Below, piece by piece: positions 11,521 to 24,500 of a DNA stretch of 64,000 nt. Position numbers and translations under genes: made by a program. Below the pieces are notes generated by a model that did no database searches, was not told the origin of the DNA, and saw nothing but the letters and a program-made list of their open reading frames with translations. Source of the DNA: Eutreptiella sp. 'Long Island Sound 2002' (Eukaryota; Euglenozoa; Euglenophyceae; Eutreptiales; Eutreptiaceae); NCBI GenBank assembly GCA_964036045.1, contig OZ038379.1, forward strand, positions 82,608,562-82,672,561. Reading direction: 5' to 3'. Every line of letters starts with the position of its first letter. Positions within the stretch are counted from its first letter, which is position 1.

Positions 11521-12829
11521 AATTACAAAACAATTCAGAGCTGCACAAGGGGACGACAACATTGAAAGATGCTGGGGTAGAAAAACATTGCGCATATTCA
11601 CGCAATGTACACCCTTTGTGCCCCGCACTTTTGAATGAACATGCACACGCCGCTAACTTTGGGCCCCGTTTTGCGCGTGATTGCGTGTGGCTGTGCCCGT
11701 TTGTTGTGCTTACTTCACCCAAAAAGAAAGAAACAAAAAACACGTAAAATGTAGTTCGAGTGGTTGTTAACACTGGTTGGATTCCCAAACTATTGTTCAA
11801 TTTGCGCGCATGTTCGCATCGTTGCACGCATCTGTGGTTCGCATTCGCATTAGATTTCTACTCCCTCCAAGATCACGCAATGGGTGCAGTAGGGTACAAT
11901 CTCTCACCAACTTCGGGTTGGAAGACACCGTTGATGGGTGCTGACAAATGGTGCCCTATTTTGTCTGATATATCCGCGCGTTGCGGTTGACCGCCGCGTT
12001 CCCAACTATGGGTTGCGGGGGTGGTGCATGTCACTATATGTGGTATCTCGGGAATGTGCGATGCAGGGGGGGCAGCAACGGGGAAGTCACCGGCTGTTGT
12101 TGTGCCTAATTTGTTTCAGCCCATTCTAGATTATGTCCGCATTTAAGTGAAGATGGTAACAAAGGGGACGTGGAACACTGACAAGGCAAACCGGGAAGGA
12201 GAGGGTACGTGGGAGTTTGCCGCGGCCATACAATTCATGCGCACCCGGCCAAGGTACGTATTGATTACGCTTTGCCTTGAGGAGGGGGGAATGAACAACA
12301 AGTGGATGGGAGGTAGACTATGGGGTGATGTTTGTGGGGAGTGATGGGACATCTTTGCTAGGATCCACTTGTATGCATGGTAAACGGGATGTTTATGGGG
12401 GGGGGGGGGCGAAGCAAGGCTACGCGAATGTAGTACACGAATGGGCATGCCCCCCTTAGTGTGACAGTGGCCCAAGCTGCCATGGTCCCATTTGTGGATT
12501 CACCACATGTGTTTCTTTGCCCGCAAGTGGTGAATCTTGTCCAAATTTTTATGGTTTGCCTTGGAAGGCAACCACCATGGGCTAAAGTGCATGGTGTGCA
12601 ATGGCAGGCGCCTAAATGGCCTATGTGGCCGCCCAAGTGTACAAGTTGTCGTTGACAACGACACCATAGATGACAGCCTCCGTCGAGAAAGGTGGGACAT
12701 TACCAAGAGGTGAATGCCTGGACAAGGGCCCGTGATACCGCGGCAATTGGCACGGCCTGCCCGCAAGAGCGCACCTAGTGACGTGCACTATGTACATGTC
12801 CTCTCACATCATTTCGACGGGTTTAGGAC
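11521..12829. other. No recognised gene
   Basis: Mixed sequence with a G run near 12400 and several short open frames on both strands. None carries motifs I can identify and none matches the other repeats clearly. Confidence 0.3.
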
Positions 12830-13497
12830 ATGCGAACATGCGTCCATCGCTTGTCGTTGCTCTTGGCACTTCACTTGGTGCACGCACGGCATTCTGTGCG
12901 AGGTAGACTTACCGAAGGCAATAGACCTTGGTTTGTGTCTCCAGTAATTTGTCTGCTTGGTAGCTGTTCACTGTTACCTCTCCCGGCAAGGAATTTTAGC
13001 ACGTGCACAACTCCGCCCGCGGACTCAAATAGAAATGCGCAGCGTTGACATTGGTATGCTCCCAATCACCACTACTGGTGCATTTGAGGCAATTCCTAGG
13101 GGCAGCCTGAATGCCCTTGTCGCGGTCTGTAAATCAGTACTGTGCAGAGGGACAAAGACACATGGGGTCTATTGCCCCCACGTATGCCCCACGTATGTGC
13201 ACATGCAATTCCTCTTTGTTTTGCAAACCTCATCACCTTGCCTTTATGCCCCACATGTGTCCACCTTATGAACCCCTGAAGCCACAATGGTCTATCCTCC
13301 GTCACGGGCTTTATGCCCCAACCGGACACCGCTTCGCCACTTGTGTGCTTTTGAGCCACAACCCCTCTTCTCGGTTACCGACCTAGCGCCCCAACTAGAA
13401 CGCCAATTTGCGCTTTGTTCGGATGTAAGCCTCAATAGTACGTTCCAGCTCAGAGCCCCAATGCCACTACCAAAACAGTGCCTCGCCCAAACTCAAA
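12830..13497 (+). repeat. Dispersed repeat family R1, third copy
   Basis: A direct copy of 3400-4060, with the same block order. It stops abruptly at about 13497, where a fragment of the CTACACCCCTCTCC-type TIR element begins, so one of the two was inserted next to or into the other. Confidence 0.6.
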
Positions 13498-13680
13498 CCG
13501 ATTTTTGCTCCCAAAACGGCCCATTTTCAAGCCATTTTGGGATTTTCCATGGCCCAAAACGTGCCACCACGGGCTCTACAAACACTTGTTTCGGCATTCC
13601 AAATGGTCTAGGAACAACTTTGAAAAAAAGTTTTCGCCCCAGGGGACCCACCGGGATTGTGTATAGCGACCTAGTCCGCT
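13498..13680 (+). mobile_element. Fragment of the CTACACCCC TIR element
   Basis: The sequence matches 33835-34000 inside the left palindrome arm: AAACGGCCCATTTTCAA, TTTTGGGATTTTCCAT, GTGCCACCACGGGCTC, CACTTGTTTxxGCAT and GGTCTAGGAACAACTTTG occur in the same order. Neither terminus is present, so this is a truncated copy in direct orientation. Confidence 0.65.
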
Positions 13681-14007
13681 ATCAGACATCAGACATCACA
13701 CTTTTATGGACCATTGTTACCAAACCATGAACCCCCCTCCCCCAAACCCCTTGATTATGCACTACATCAACCCCCCCCCCCCGCGCGCCCTTGTCCACAC
13801 CAAATTCTTCACGGGAAACCCCCCCCCCCACTATCGGGTGCTTTCCAGCCCCCCCCCCCCAAAGAAAAAAGGCGCCACGGAAAACACAGACCAATTGCAC
13901 ACTTGTTGTTGACAGCAGTGTATGTGCCAACTTCAATTGGATTCTCATTTTGGTTGTTTGAGCCGACAATTTGTTTGTGTACAACACCCTTGAGGTGTTT
14001 TTGATTG
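13681..14007. other. C-rich spacer
   Basis: Several C runs (13720-13860) produce proline-rich frames with no coding support. The CAGACATCACAC words at the start also occur near 59880. Confidence 0.35.
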
Positions 14008-14640
14008 TTTGTGGTCTAGGCCTTTGCGCCTTAGACCAGAGACCCCTTCAATGATGAACGCGTTGATCACAACTGAGAAGGGGTTCCGGCATGTTTGCTT
14101 CACGCTGCACGCTTAGTTGTTTATCGCAGGATTTGGTGACGACCATTAAAAACCCTGTGCTCTGTCTTGTCGTGCTCCGTCTTGCCGTGGTTTTTCTTGA
14201 GGAAGTTTGGAAAACCATCCAGAGAAATCCATAGTGTAGGGAAAACACCCCCCACGCAACCCCATGCGCAATGCTGTGGAAAAGCCCGCCTTGACTCTTT
14301 CAGTGTCAGCGTCACATGGTGTGTATGCGTGTCTGCATTGTTCAAAGTTCTGTGGGTACCGTGTGTAGTGGAAAAACATGGAAAAAATCACAGATTACAG
14401 ATTACTCACAGATTACAATTCTCAGAGGTGTGCTACGGTGCAATTCGTGAGCATTTGCAACTTTGGTGCCACGTGTCACATTGCATTTCTTTTGAATTTG
14501 TATTTGAATGTGTGCTATTTGTTCCTCAAAAACACCCATCGAGCTGTTTGGTATGTCCATGGTCTAGCCCCTGGCGCCTACGACCACAGACCTCTTCGAT
14601 GAGGAATTCGCTGACAACAACTGAGAAGGGGTTCTAATTT
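14008..14640 (+). repeat. Direct repeat pair with shared tail
   Basis: 14020-14090 and 14555-14635 share GGTCTAG, CGACCACAGACC-like, CTTC(A/G)ATGA and AACTGAGAAGGGGTTC. AGCTGAGAAGGGGCTCTTC near 15055 looks like a third, partial match. This may be a short interspersed repeat; I see no convincing pol III boxes. Confidence 0.35.
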
Positions 14641-16690
14641 CCTGGTATTTGCTTCCATGTTTGCTATTTGACACCCAGCCACATATTGCCACCCCGTCCC
14701 GATTTGTTGTTAGTAGTTGTGGGTTGTGTAGTTTCCAACCATTTTCAGCCCCTTGGATGATGGTGACGTTGTGTGTGCACGGGCCTGCTCTGTGGAACTT
14801 GGGTCCGGGTTGCAGCAGGGAGCCATGCGCAGACCCCTGCAGGGAACTTTTTCTTAGGCCCTGTTTTGTGTTCCACGGATTTTTTGAAATGCCACTCTCA
14901 ATGCCCAAATCCAGCCAATACCGCACCTGAGGTGGGTTCCCAAGCAAACAGTTGACACGCTTAGCATGTAACACTGTGGTATACCGCTGTGGTACACCCT
15001 TCCCCAAAAAACCATGAATCCAATGCAAGGTCCTTTGTGCACATGCAGGGGGATAGCTGAGAAGGGGCTCTTCTCTGTTGTTGTGTTGCCAAGTGTGTGT
15101 TACGGGTGTTACGCATCCCCTTCAATGATTTTTTGTTTCCAAGGGCGCAAACGCAGGGGGATGCTTTGCCGACGCCGGGTCTGTGCTTACCCCACAGCAG
15201 AGACACGGACCCTTGCAGGGACCTTTTTTCTTAGGCCCTGTTTGGGTTGGCAGAGCGGTTGAGAAAGTGGGGCGTGAAAGAGCATTTGCCTAAGCAGGGG
15301 GAAATCACCACCAGCCAATTCTACATTCCATCGGGAAGGGATCCAGCTTCACAGCAGCAGCATCCCTAAAGAGCCCCCGAGCCGCAGCCCCTGTCCTGGC
15401 CATGGCGCCGCTGGACTCGTGCGCGCGACAGGGCGCCCAACCCTCTGCCCCGCAAATGCGTGCCCCAAAGCCGCAGCAGACATGTTTCAAACATCCCCAC
15501 ACTCGTATGGCGCCCGGAGGCTGACGCTTTCACCAAAAACAATGTAATGAGAAGGGGCTATGCTTTGCATGTTTCGCTTACCATTCTCAGAGGTGTGCAT
15601 TGCTAATACTTTTGTGTTTTGGTTCTATTTGATTTGACGCCCCAAACACGCCCCCAACACCACCATGCCACCACCCCACAGCCCGGGCCAAAGCCGCGAA
15701 TTCGGCCAGGCAGGGCAGCATCGCCGGGTAGGGGGGACGGGACGGCGCGGAGAAGCACGAGAAAAGGTGCACGTGGCAACACACGAGGCCACCACAGAGG
15801 CAAAGTGCGGACACAGGGCGAGAGCGTAAGGGGCGCTGCGGAAGAGAAAGGTAACGAACAAGGGAAAGCCTGGGACACGAAATGCGGGAGGCGGGGGATG
15901 GGGGCGACGGGAGCCGAGGGCGCGGGGAATAGAACAGGCGAACACCGGAGCAGCACACGGGAGACGCTGGCAAGGGACCTAGCTTGAGCGGTTAGCCCCT
16001 CGCCCCCCCCTGGTGACCGTGTCGCCCCCGCTTGTGCAGATGCAATAAGGCAGGATACGCCGGGGACGGTAGACCAGCGGCCCATGGTGGCACCGGCTTA
16101 GGGGGGTGGCCAACCGGCCTGACAAAGGGCACTCCCCACGGCACGTACTGCGGTTCGTGCCCAGTGAGGCGCTGCGGGTAGGGCACACCGTCCATCACGG
16201 TAGGCTAGACCCATGCCTGCCCCGCAAGGGCACCTCTTACGACCCGCAGTGTACCGGACCCCGGTATGGGGAAGGGCCGGCGTACCTGGCTACGACGCAA
16301 GTTGATTTGTACGAGGCGGGTACAAATGGACGGCCCGTACAGCAACTTTACACTCTGACGGGGAGTGCAAGCATCGGCTCCCCCAAGGGGAAATGCCGAG
16401 GGAAAGGAACCTATGCTGGCGTCCCCCCCCCAACCCCCCCCCCCCGCACCAACACCCAACCGCCCCCCCGACCGGACAACAAGGGGACAAGGGCCGCGGG
16501 ACAAGAGCGGAGACAGCGCGAGTGTACCAGGGGAGGGTCTGCAGGAGGGGCTTCATTCATGCGCAGTGTCGTGCTCCATGCGTGCAGCCACAAACACCCA
16601 CGGTGGAGAGGATGTCAGTCCGGACTCACGGGGCGGGCATGCGGTACGCCATCTCTCCCCTCCCCCCCATGCTATCGGAGCTCACCCAAC
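14641..16690. other. No gene; GC content rises toward the retroelement
   Basis: 14.6-15.6 kb is mixed sequence without a credible frame. 15.6-16.69 kb is GC-rich and opens in several frames because stops are rare there; none shows a motif. The last part probably includes the 5' untranslated region of the retroelement that follows. Confidence 0.35.
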
Positions 16691-16702
16691 CCTCGTTAGC
16701 AT

Positions 16703-19700
16703 CATGTCGCTGCCTCCAGTACCGACCGATCCCACGGAGTTGTCAGCCCTTCAGCAGCGTGCCCGCCGTCTCCTAGGCACGGTGTCTGACCTCATCAAAC
16801 ACGGGCAGCACTCGTATGTTGCGTTCGAGGCGCGCGTACACGACGATCGTCCGGCCAGTGACGACGGGCGGGACCACTTCCTCGATTTGTGACTGCGGCG
16901 AGTGCTAGTTAACGACCCTCCCCCCCCCCCCGCCGCCACCGTTCAACGCCCCTGATGTGCAGGTTCAGTTTGCGGCGGGCGCGGTGCCGTTCCGGGTACC
17001 CCTCCTCAACAGAGTGCTCCACCATCTTCAAGTGGATTGTTAGGCAGTTGGAGGACGCACAACGTGGACGACAACCGGCACGACGGGCGGCGGGTTAGCA
17101 GAGGCAAGTGCCTGGGGCGCACCTATCTCCGGTGCCCCCACCTCCTACGGGCCCCCTTCTTATGCCAATCCTATTATTCCGGGCCCATCACCATGACCAT
17201 CACCATCACCTATTCTATCACCCAATGGAACCGCCGCGTTGCACCACCATATCCCACACCACCACGCACACCCGGCTTTCCCGCTTCAACTGCATCACCA
17301 TGTTCACCAACATGCGGTTCAGCTCCATCGCCAGCGGCCACAGCCGACATCGTTCGCAGCGCCGCCGCCGCACATGGTGCCGGCTCCCTGTGCGGTACCA
17401 GTGGGGGTGTCAGCGGCGCCGGCACAGCCTGCGTATGCGGCGCCTGTGCCCCATGCGGTACTTGAGGGGGTGCCGCCGGCTCGGGCGGCACCGGCGCATC
17501 CGATAATGCCGGCCGGGGTACCTCAGGCGCCGGTGATGCCACTGCCTCCGGCGGTGCCGTCCGGGACGCAGCACGCGCCTAGCAGGCCGGTGCAGCCTCC
17601 GCCCGCAGGAGTCCCCCAGGCGACGGCGGCGGCAGCGTGGTCGCCGGCGCATGACGGATGGATGCAGCCCCCGCAAGTGGCAACAACGCTTCATGTTGCT
17701 ACAGGAGGAGGGGCACCGACCCAATCCTCAATTATTCCCCCGGCATTGCCGGCAGTAGTACGCCCGGTACCGCGGTCGCAAGCAGCGCCGGCGGGGATGC
17801 AGCTCGAGCACGCTCTGACTGCGCAATCAAAGCCGGCAGGGGTACCTCAGGGGTGAGCTGCGCCAGTGCACTAAGCACGGACGGGGCAACCTCTGCATGC
17901 GGCACCGGCACCCCACATTGCTCTAGGGGGGGTGCCACCGGAACCGGCCGCGCGTGTGCCCCCGGCGATGCCAGCAGGGGCTCCTCCGACGCCTTTAGTG
18001 CCGGCACCCGGTGCGGTGGCATCGGGGTTGCAACAGATGCACGCAACAAGGGAGCCGGCTCGGACACACAAGGCGTCACCCGCACCAATGCAGCACAGGG
18101 AGGCGCCCCAAATGAAGGAGCTGCCGGCAGCCGTGCAGGCGAATTCTGCGGCAGACCGGGCAGCCGCCGCCGGCCTCCTCGAAATTAGCGTGGTGCTTGA
18201 ACAAGCCCCGGCATTGAGCAGTGGGCAGACGTGGCCTGCGGCGGAAGGGCTGGTCACCGTTGGCAACTCCATCATTAGCGCGCTGATTGAGAAGGCCCTC
18301 TCTGTCCGTCGTCAAAAGGAGGCGGTGGGCGAGCACGGTGTTGCTGCGGAAGCTGAGGAGGCTACGCGTGGGGAGATGGGACTTCCCCGGTGGATTGGTG
18401 TTGACGGGAGGCGAAGGAGTGCGGTTCGGGAGGCGGATTAGATCCAGGAGGAGGTTGCGGTACGGGCGGCTGAAGCGGGGTGGAACCAAGAGACGCTGGC
18501 GCAAAATGGGGAGCGTATGGCCGTTGACGGGGTTTGAGGAGTGGATGTGGGAGTGGAGGGATTGGCGTGTGGTGGTTCATGGGGAGCCGTGCCCGGGCGG
18601 GGCGGAGTACCAGATGGACTTCGCCACGGGTACCAACCGCGCCGGGTGCTGGCCCGCTTGAGGGAACGGCCGGATGCGGCGGAGGCAGCGGGCGGCGGAG
18701 GTGCTGACGAGCGGCCCCTGCCGCCCTTCCTTCTATAGCCGGAATCACCGCTGGCAGTAGCGGTTGAGGGGGAGGGTGAAGGGGAGGTGGCTGTGGGTGC
18801 GGAGGACGTGGAGGAGGAGATGGAGTACGGGTCCAGTGACTTGACGTTGGCCCTCATGTAAGACGACGACACTGGGCTCCACGTCTACGTCGGCATGGAC
18901 ACGGACCCGGAGAACGCGCCGCTGCAGCCCATGCCCACAGCGGTGCCGGCCCCTCCCATGGGGAGCTGTGAACGGCGGCACTGCAGGTTCCATGCGGCCG
19001 AGGATGTCCACCAGCACCGCCTCTCGACCAGTGGGTAGCGGGAGGCAACGTTGCTGCTGGGCACCCGGGAGCGCTACGAGTTCAAGCCTCTAGGGCGGGT
19101 TGCCCATGAGAAGGGCCTGGAAGACTTGCCCACCGTGGGCTACCATGTCTACCCTGTCAAACTGGGGGACGCGGCGGTCCTGGATCACCACCCAGGTGAA
19201 GTGCGGGCGACTGAGCCCCACGAACACCTCTCACTAGCGGTGCGCCTGGTGGTGGGGCGCCTGCTTGAGGAGGCGGGGCTGGAAGGAGTGGATGAGGACA
19301 GCCTTCACGTGGCCCTGTGGAGGCGCAACGCGGGGGCATGGCGCCTCGAACACGGCATGCGGCCCCTCACGCCCCAGGCGCTAGGATCCCATGCCGTCTT
19401 GGTGGCGGTGCATCCCGAAGGCATGGAGGCCGTGCTCGGAGAGGACGGTGCAAAACGCTTGTCGCTCACTGTCGACAACGCGACTCTCGCCACCACCTCC
19501 AGCGGCTACCACCTCACGAACCGCGGTGGTGATCCACGGCTGCTGGTGTTGCTGGGCACGCGCCGGAGTGCGGATGCCGGGCACTGGGAACCCGCGCAGC
19601 GCGCTGTTGCGGTAGGGAGGACAGAACGGAGGGCACGTTGGCGGGCGCTGCGCACAAGGCCGCATGGGCTACTGCCGAAGGGCCCTCCTCAGCGGGGCAG

Positions 19701-22700
19701 CGGTAGGTACGGGTTGAGGACCCGACCGCGCCAAAGGGCGGTGGGATGGATGTGGGGGTCCAGGTGGAGGCAGTCCTCGCGAGGATCAGGGCTGTGGCCC
19801 GCCCGCCGGTTGCGGCACAGATGCAGGGAGACAGCGAGGGCCAAGAGCGTAGCCCACGGATGGAGGATGACAGGCTTGGCATCACAGGCGTCCGGGAGGA
19901 GCATGACGTGGAGCGAGGAGAGAAGGAAGTGGCGGACAGGGCCCAGCCCAAGACGGGGGAGGTGGAAACTTGCAGGCACTGGGCCAAGGGGTGGTGCATG
20001 CGGGCAGACGCATGCCGCTTCGCTCACCCTGAGCCCCCGGTGCCGCAGGTAGTACCCCAGGATCTCCTCCTGATCCTCCAAGCAATTGCCCGTGTGGGGG
20101 CCCTCAGCCTTAACCGCTCCGACCACCACGAGAAGCTGTTGCGCGACGTGGTAGAAACGGCGTAAGGTGGGGGGCTCCCAGCGGTGGGATACGCGGCCGC
20201 CCACGGGGGCAGGACCGTTCGGACGATGGCGCTGCCCTGCGGCGTAGCGGCCTTGCTCACCCCGTCTCCGGTGGTCCCATGGAGAGACATGGCCACCCTC
20301 CAAGACGCGTCCCTCGGTTGCGTGTGCACGTGGCACACACATCCCATTGGCATGGACCTGCAGAGGTGGCAGACTCGCGCCGTCGTGACCTACCTATCAT
20401 GGTCGCTGCCCACGGCGAGCGTTACTTGCACGCAGTGGTGGGACAGGACGCTGAGCTTGGCCTGGGATGGTAGCGCCGTGGCCGCCTGCCCGGACTTGCC
20501 TCGCGAGCCTGTCACCGCCCAGCCGTGGATTGTTTCCCTGCACCTCCCCACGGTAGCAGCCCGGCTAGCAGTGGTGGATCCGGAGGTCCGTCCGTTGCAG
20601 GATGGGCCGGGGTTCAGGCTAGGACAGCGGATGGAGGTCCGTTCCCTCCGCCTCCCCAATCCCATGACGCGGAACATCCTTGAGGGACTCCACTTCACGC
20701 GCGGGGACAGGGCTGCTTTGTGGACATCGGTGCACCGCCAGCTCCCCGAAGCGTGGCATAATTCTCTGCGGCCCCCGTCCACGAGCGCCTGATGGGGATT
20801 GAATGGAGAGTGTGTTAGCGGCCAACGGCCCGTGCCCGCCAGTGGTGATGTGGCCAAGGAAGCCGGGCCCCAGTCCCGGTCGGGAGACCGTTGTGGTCTT
20901 GTGGAGATGGGTGACTGTCCGAGGGGTCGGAGAGCACGCTTGCACGGCCCCGCGGGGCACGGTCGTGGGAACGGATCGGAGGGTGGCGCTACACCTTGCT
21001 GCAGAGCCCCTGACCACACACGTGGTCGTGGTCGTCCTCCAGTCGGGGGCCGAGAGGCCTCAACCCTGGCGAGACCCGATTGCCAGGGTTCTCCGGAGAG
21101 TCCTCCCGACGCCGCAAGCCACCATCTGGTCGGTTGAGCCGGGACGGGAACTCTCAGGTGCACTTCCCTGGCTCCAGGATTGCGCAAACGTCTCTCCGCC
21201 GCCGGCCGAGATGCGCAGGGCCCTCGAAGGTCTGTATAGAGCCGGCGATGCGCACGGGCTACGACATCACTTTCGGGTGGCCACCGACCATGCGGCAGAG
21301 CTGTGCGACAACACGGTCGCACTCGTTGCAGACGCGGCATAATGTGTGGCCCCCCATGCCATGATCCTCCCGAGGGAGGGATGGGAGGGCCATCATCTCA
21401 CGAAGACTCCGGCCGCCCCCCTCGTCGCGCAGTACGTTGCGCTGTGCGGCTCAAAGATCGTGTACCTTGACCGCTCGAATGAGCATGATTTGCGGCACCG
21501 GACTGCCCACCACCTCCTGTTCCCCCAACCAGCTGTTGACCGTAGACGCCCTGAGCCAGCCAACGTTGGCGGGCCATCCACCCCAGTGGCCGCACACCTG
21601 GAACATGGCGGTCAACACGATGCGCATGGCGCCGGGGGAGCAGAGGGCGGTGTGGCCGGGTGCGGAGAACCAACTTGCGACGGCCTCGGCGCCACAGGTG
21701 AGGCAGCTGACAGGCCACGCCAAGGACTGCGGCGTGTACGCGCCGCTGTCCGCCGTCGTTACCCTCCTCCGGGTACCAAGGCCGGGCAACCTCCTGTCCA
21801 CGTTGGACACGCGGTGGGTGGAGGCGGTGACCCTCGACAGGGACATGAGGCCGATCGCGCGTCTGCCCTCGCTGGGGAAGTTGCTCGCTGCGGTGTTGGA
21901 TGCCCTTCCGGCGCCCTGCACTCCTTTGACGGTGACAGACATCCTGCACCAGGCAGGACTGCCTTAGGCGCGGCCGCAACATGCCCTGCTGGGCATGGCT
22001 GCGGCGGAGGGGGGACTGTCCATGGTTGTGTCGGTCTCCCTGCGGCACATCAAGGAGGCGATCCAATAGCAGCGGCCGTACGCCCCCCAACCCTGGGAGG
22101 AGCATGCCCAGCAGTGGCTGTGTGTGCAGGACCTGACGCCCACCCACGTAGTGGGCTAGGCAGACATGGTGAAGCTGGTGGTATTGGTGGGAGCCCAATA
22201 TTGGGCCTGTGTGCGGGTGGAAAAGGGGGGCCTGGAATGCATTACAGTCACCGCCAGCATGCTCATGTGGCAGGAGTCCAAGGGCCTTGCTGCTATGGGG
22301 GCCTCAGGGACCGTCTCCCCTCCTTGTGTCCCGTGTGCCGGGCATGCAGGTGCACGCCCGAGGACATCCCACAGGCGCCACCCGTATATGTGCAGGTGGC
22401 GAAGGAACCACGCATCCCGGGGCAAGACGTTTGGCCCGTGGCCCGGAGCAACATGTGGCAGGCGGAGCATGCGGCTGCCATGTGTAAGGCGTCGCAAGGG
22501 CATGCGACGGCCCTACCCCGGGCGCCGGCGGCGCAGTTGTCCGGCAACCGGCAGGGGCATGGTGCTAGGTCATCGTGGCGCTGGAGCCGCACTCCTCTGC
22601 GCTGCTCATATACCATCGTGGAGAAACAACCCAGCTCACGGTCCCCCCTGCCGAATTTTTAAACCCCGCACCTCGGTGCCTTGAGCTGCGAAGGGGGCAC

Positions 22701-23700
22701 AATGCTGTACCTCTATGGGACCGTGGCGGGCTCGGTGGCGGTCCGGTTCCGCACGTAGTACGGAGGAGATGCCTTCCGCCTGGTCATGGCAGGGAACATG
22801 GCGCCGTGGCTCCGGGCATTCTCCACCTCCCGGTGGAAAATCGAGGGTGACCGGGAGCGGTTTGCCGATGTGTGCCGCCGCTGGGTGCAGGGGCAGTTCC
22901 CTGCGGAGGGAATGCTGCACCTGCCGCAGCCACCCAGTGTGTTGCCGGTCCGGCCACCCAGCGCTGAGGTCGCTATGGCGAAGACGGTCCCGAATGCGGC
23001 ACCGAACCCCCCCCCACCCCCCAAGAAGGGCCTCCCCCAACAGTATGGCTGCTACACAAACATTAGGATAGTGGTGCGGCACTTCGGGGGAGAGCTGGCC
23101 ATGGAGCATCGTGGGTGAGGCGAGTTGAACGTCTGCCCCTGGTCTAAGCTGGAGGGGGCGGGCCATTGCACGTGGCGGGCTGGCAAACACTTGAAGCCCG
23201 GCCGCCTCGACCCAAAGGACCTCCTGGACCACCTGGCGAAGGACCTTAGATCGGACCCCGCTCAGCGTGAGCAAGCGGAGGCCATGATCAAGGGCGTCAA
23301 GCCTGGAGGATTGGCGTGGCCCTGCGCGGTGGCCAAGGCTCGATCGAAGGCGCTCGTCTTGCCGGCGGGAGTCCATCCCTCAGGAACGCAAGAGGCGTCA
23401 TCGTCGGCTACGTTGAATGGTGCTCGCGGGTCTACAGCGGTGTCTTGGACAGGGGACACGGGAGCAAGCACGGGTGCGACTCACAGTGGAGGCACGCAAC
23501 CTTACGAGGTGTCCCGTGGGGCGCGCCCGGCAGCGACCTCCTCGGAGGCTGGTCGGCAAAGGTCGGCGTCCGTTTGGATTGAGGGGTGTCTCGCCCGTCG
23601 CCCAAACGAGGTGCAAGCGGCCCTCCTCCTTCCGGCGAACTGGACCCGACTGATGATCTGGACCTTGCCGCGCTATCGTGAAGAGATCCCGCCTCTGACG
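16703..23700 (+). pseudogene. Retroelement ORF1 / N-terminal gag-like region
   Basis: I chose the ATG at 16703 region because it opens a good frame (MSLPPVPTDPTELSALQQRA, then RRLLGTVSDLIKHGQHSY). From 17239 one frame runs to about 19650 through a Pro/Ala/His-rich linker and a folded-looking block (YEFKPLGRVAHEKGLEDL). It is broken only by stops such as TGA 17854, TAG 18439 and TAG 19036. A neighbouring frame (19746-20792) holds the CCCH finger. Further frames lead through a Trp-rich stretch (QPWEEHAQQWLCVQDL) and a Cys/Trp block (NVCPWSKLEGAGHCTWRAG) to the endonuclease. Gag-like RNA binding is expected for the CCCH part. The 22.0-23.2 kb block might be a protease, but I see no decisive catalytic motif. 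Confidence 0.6.
19971..20027 (+). other. CCCH zinc finger in ORF1
   Basis: The frame encodes CRHWAKGWCMRADACRFAH, spacing C-x7-C-x5-C-x3-H, the classical RNA-binding CCCH finger. It lies between a charged region and a helical segment (VVPQDLLLILQAIARVGAL). In a retroelement ORF1 it would contact the element RNA within the RNP. All four metal ligands are intact. Confidence 0.85.
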
Positions 23701-23885
23701 CTCCGACTATAGTCTCTTGGAACTTCCAAGGCTCGATGCAGGGTGACGGCGTGCCCGAGGGCCCCGGGCTTCCTCAGCAGTGAGGTGGTTGCGGTAGGCG
23801 TTTTGAAGGCAGAAGGTGCCATTCTGGCTCTCTTCTAGGATACGGGCCTGCAGGACCGCCGGGGCATGGTACATATGGAGAACCA

Positions 23886-24060
23886 GTGGCGTCACAATGG
23901 ATGGAGGTCGAAGGGGTGGAGGGTGAAGGGGTGGTGGGAGAAGGGGTGGAGGGTGAAGGGGTGGAGGGTGAAGGGGTGGTGGGTGAAGGGGTGGAGGGTG
24001 AAGGGCTGGAGGGTGAAGGGGTCGTGGGTGAAGGGGTGGTGGTCGGTGAGGGAGATGGGG
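23886..24060 (+). repeat. 15-bp GGTGAAGGGGTGGAG minisatellite inside the endonuclease
   Basis: About a dozen imperfect 15-bp units keep one frame open (EGVEGEGVVGEG on plus, Ser/Pro/Thr on minus). It begins shortly after the first endonuclease motif, where an active enzyme would have no such insertion. It is an expanded purine-rich tract within the dead copy. Confidence 0.75.
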
Positions 24061-24129
24061 GGGATAGTGGGGCGGGTGACAAGAGTTCGGGGGCGCCCGC
24101 AGGGCCCCCGACCACGCAGGACTTTTAGG

Positions 24130-24500
24130 TGAGAACAAGAGACTAACCCGATGGGCCCCCGGGGGCACCCTACACAACAATGTATGTTACCATTTTACCC
24201 TTCCTTGTGCTTTGCTCTTGTCGTAGAGTCCTTGTTCCGGCGACGTTCCAATAACTTGTTCCAGCGGTGTTCCAATGGTGTTCTAATCAAAACTGTTTTT
24301 GAAAACAAGTTTTTTTCACGTTGCAACGCGCCGGGCAACAAATATGAGCATATCAGCGGGGACCCCCAAGGCTAGCAAACAACATATTTTGCCACCATGT
24401 ACGGGTAGGCTTGGTTGGGGGGTAAATAAATTTTGGACTTTTTTTGTTCCGGCCAGATAGCGTAGAACACGGGAACAATTTGGCCGGAACAACCTTGGGT
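24130..24500. other. AT-richer insertion splitting the endonuclease, with 12-bp inverted repeat
   Basis: Base composition drops sharply compared with the flanking retroelement and no frame continues the endonuclease until about 24500. A perfect inverted repeat TTGTTCCGGCCA (24444-24455) and TGGCCGGAACAA (24481-24492) with a 25-base loop lies at its right end. TTGTTCC-type words also occur at 24230-24280. It may be a small inserted element or the remains of one. Confidence 0.4.

Noticed and set aside
17210-18504. Minus-strand frames of 110-142 codons across ORF1
   Set aside because: They are shadows of GC-rich plus-strand coding; the plus frame shows linker and domain-like text.
22000-23200. 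Assignment of an OTU-type cysteine protease in ORF1
   Set aside because: Position and composition would suit it, but I could not find a clear catalytic Asp-Gly-Asn-Cys and His pair.
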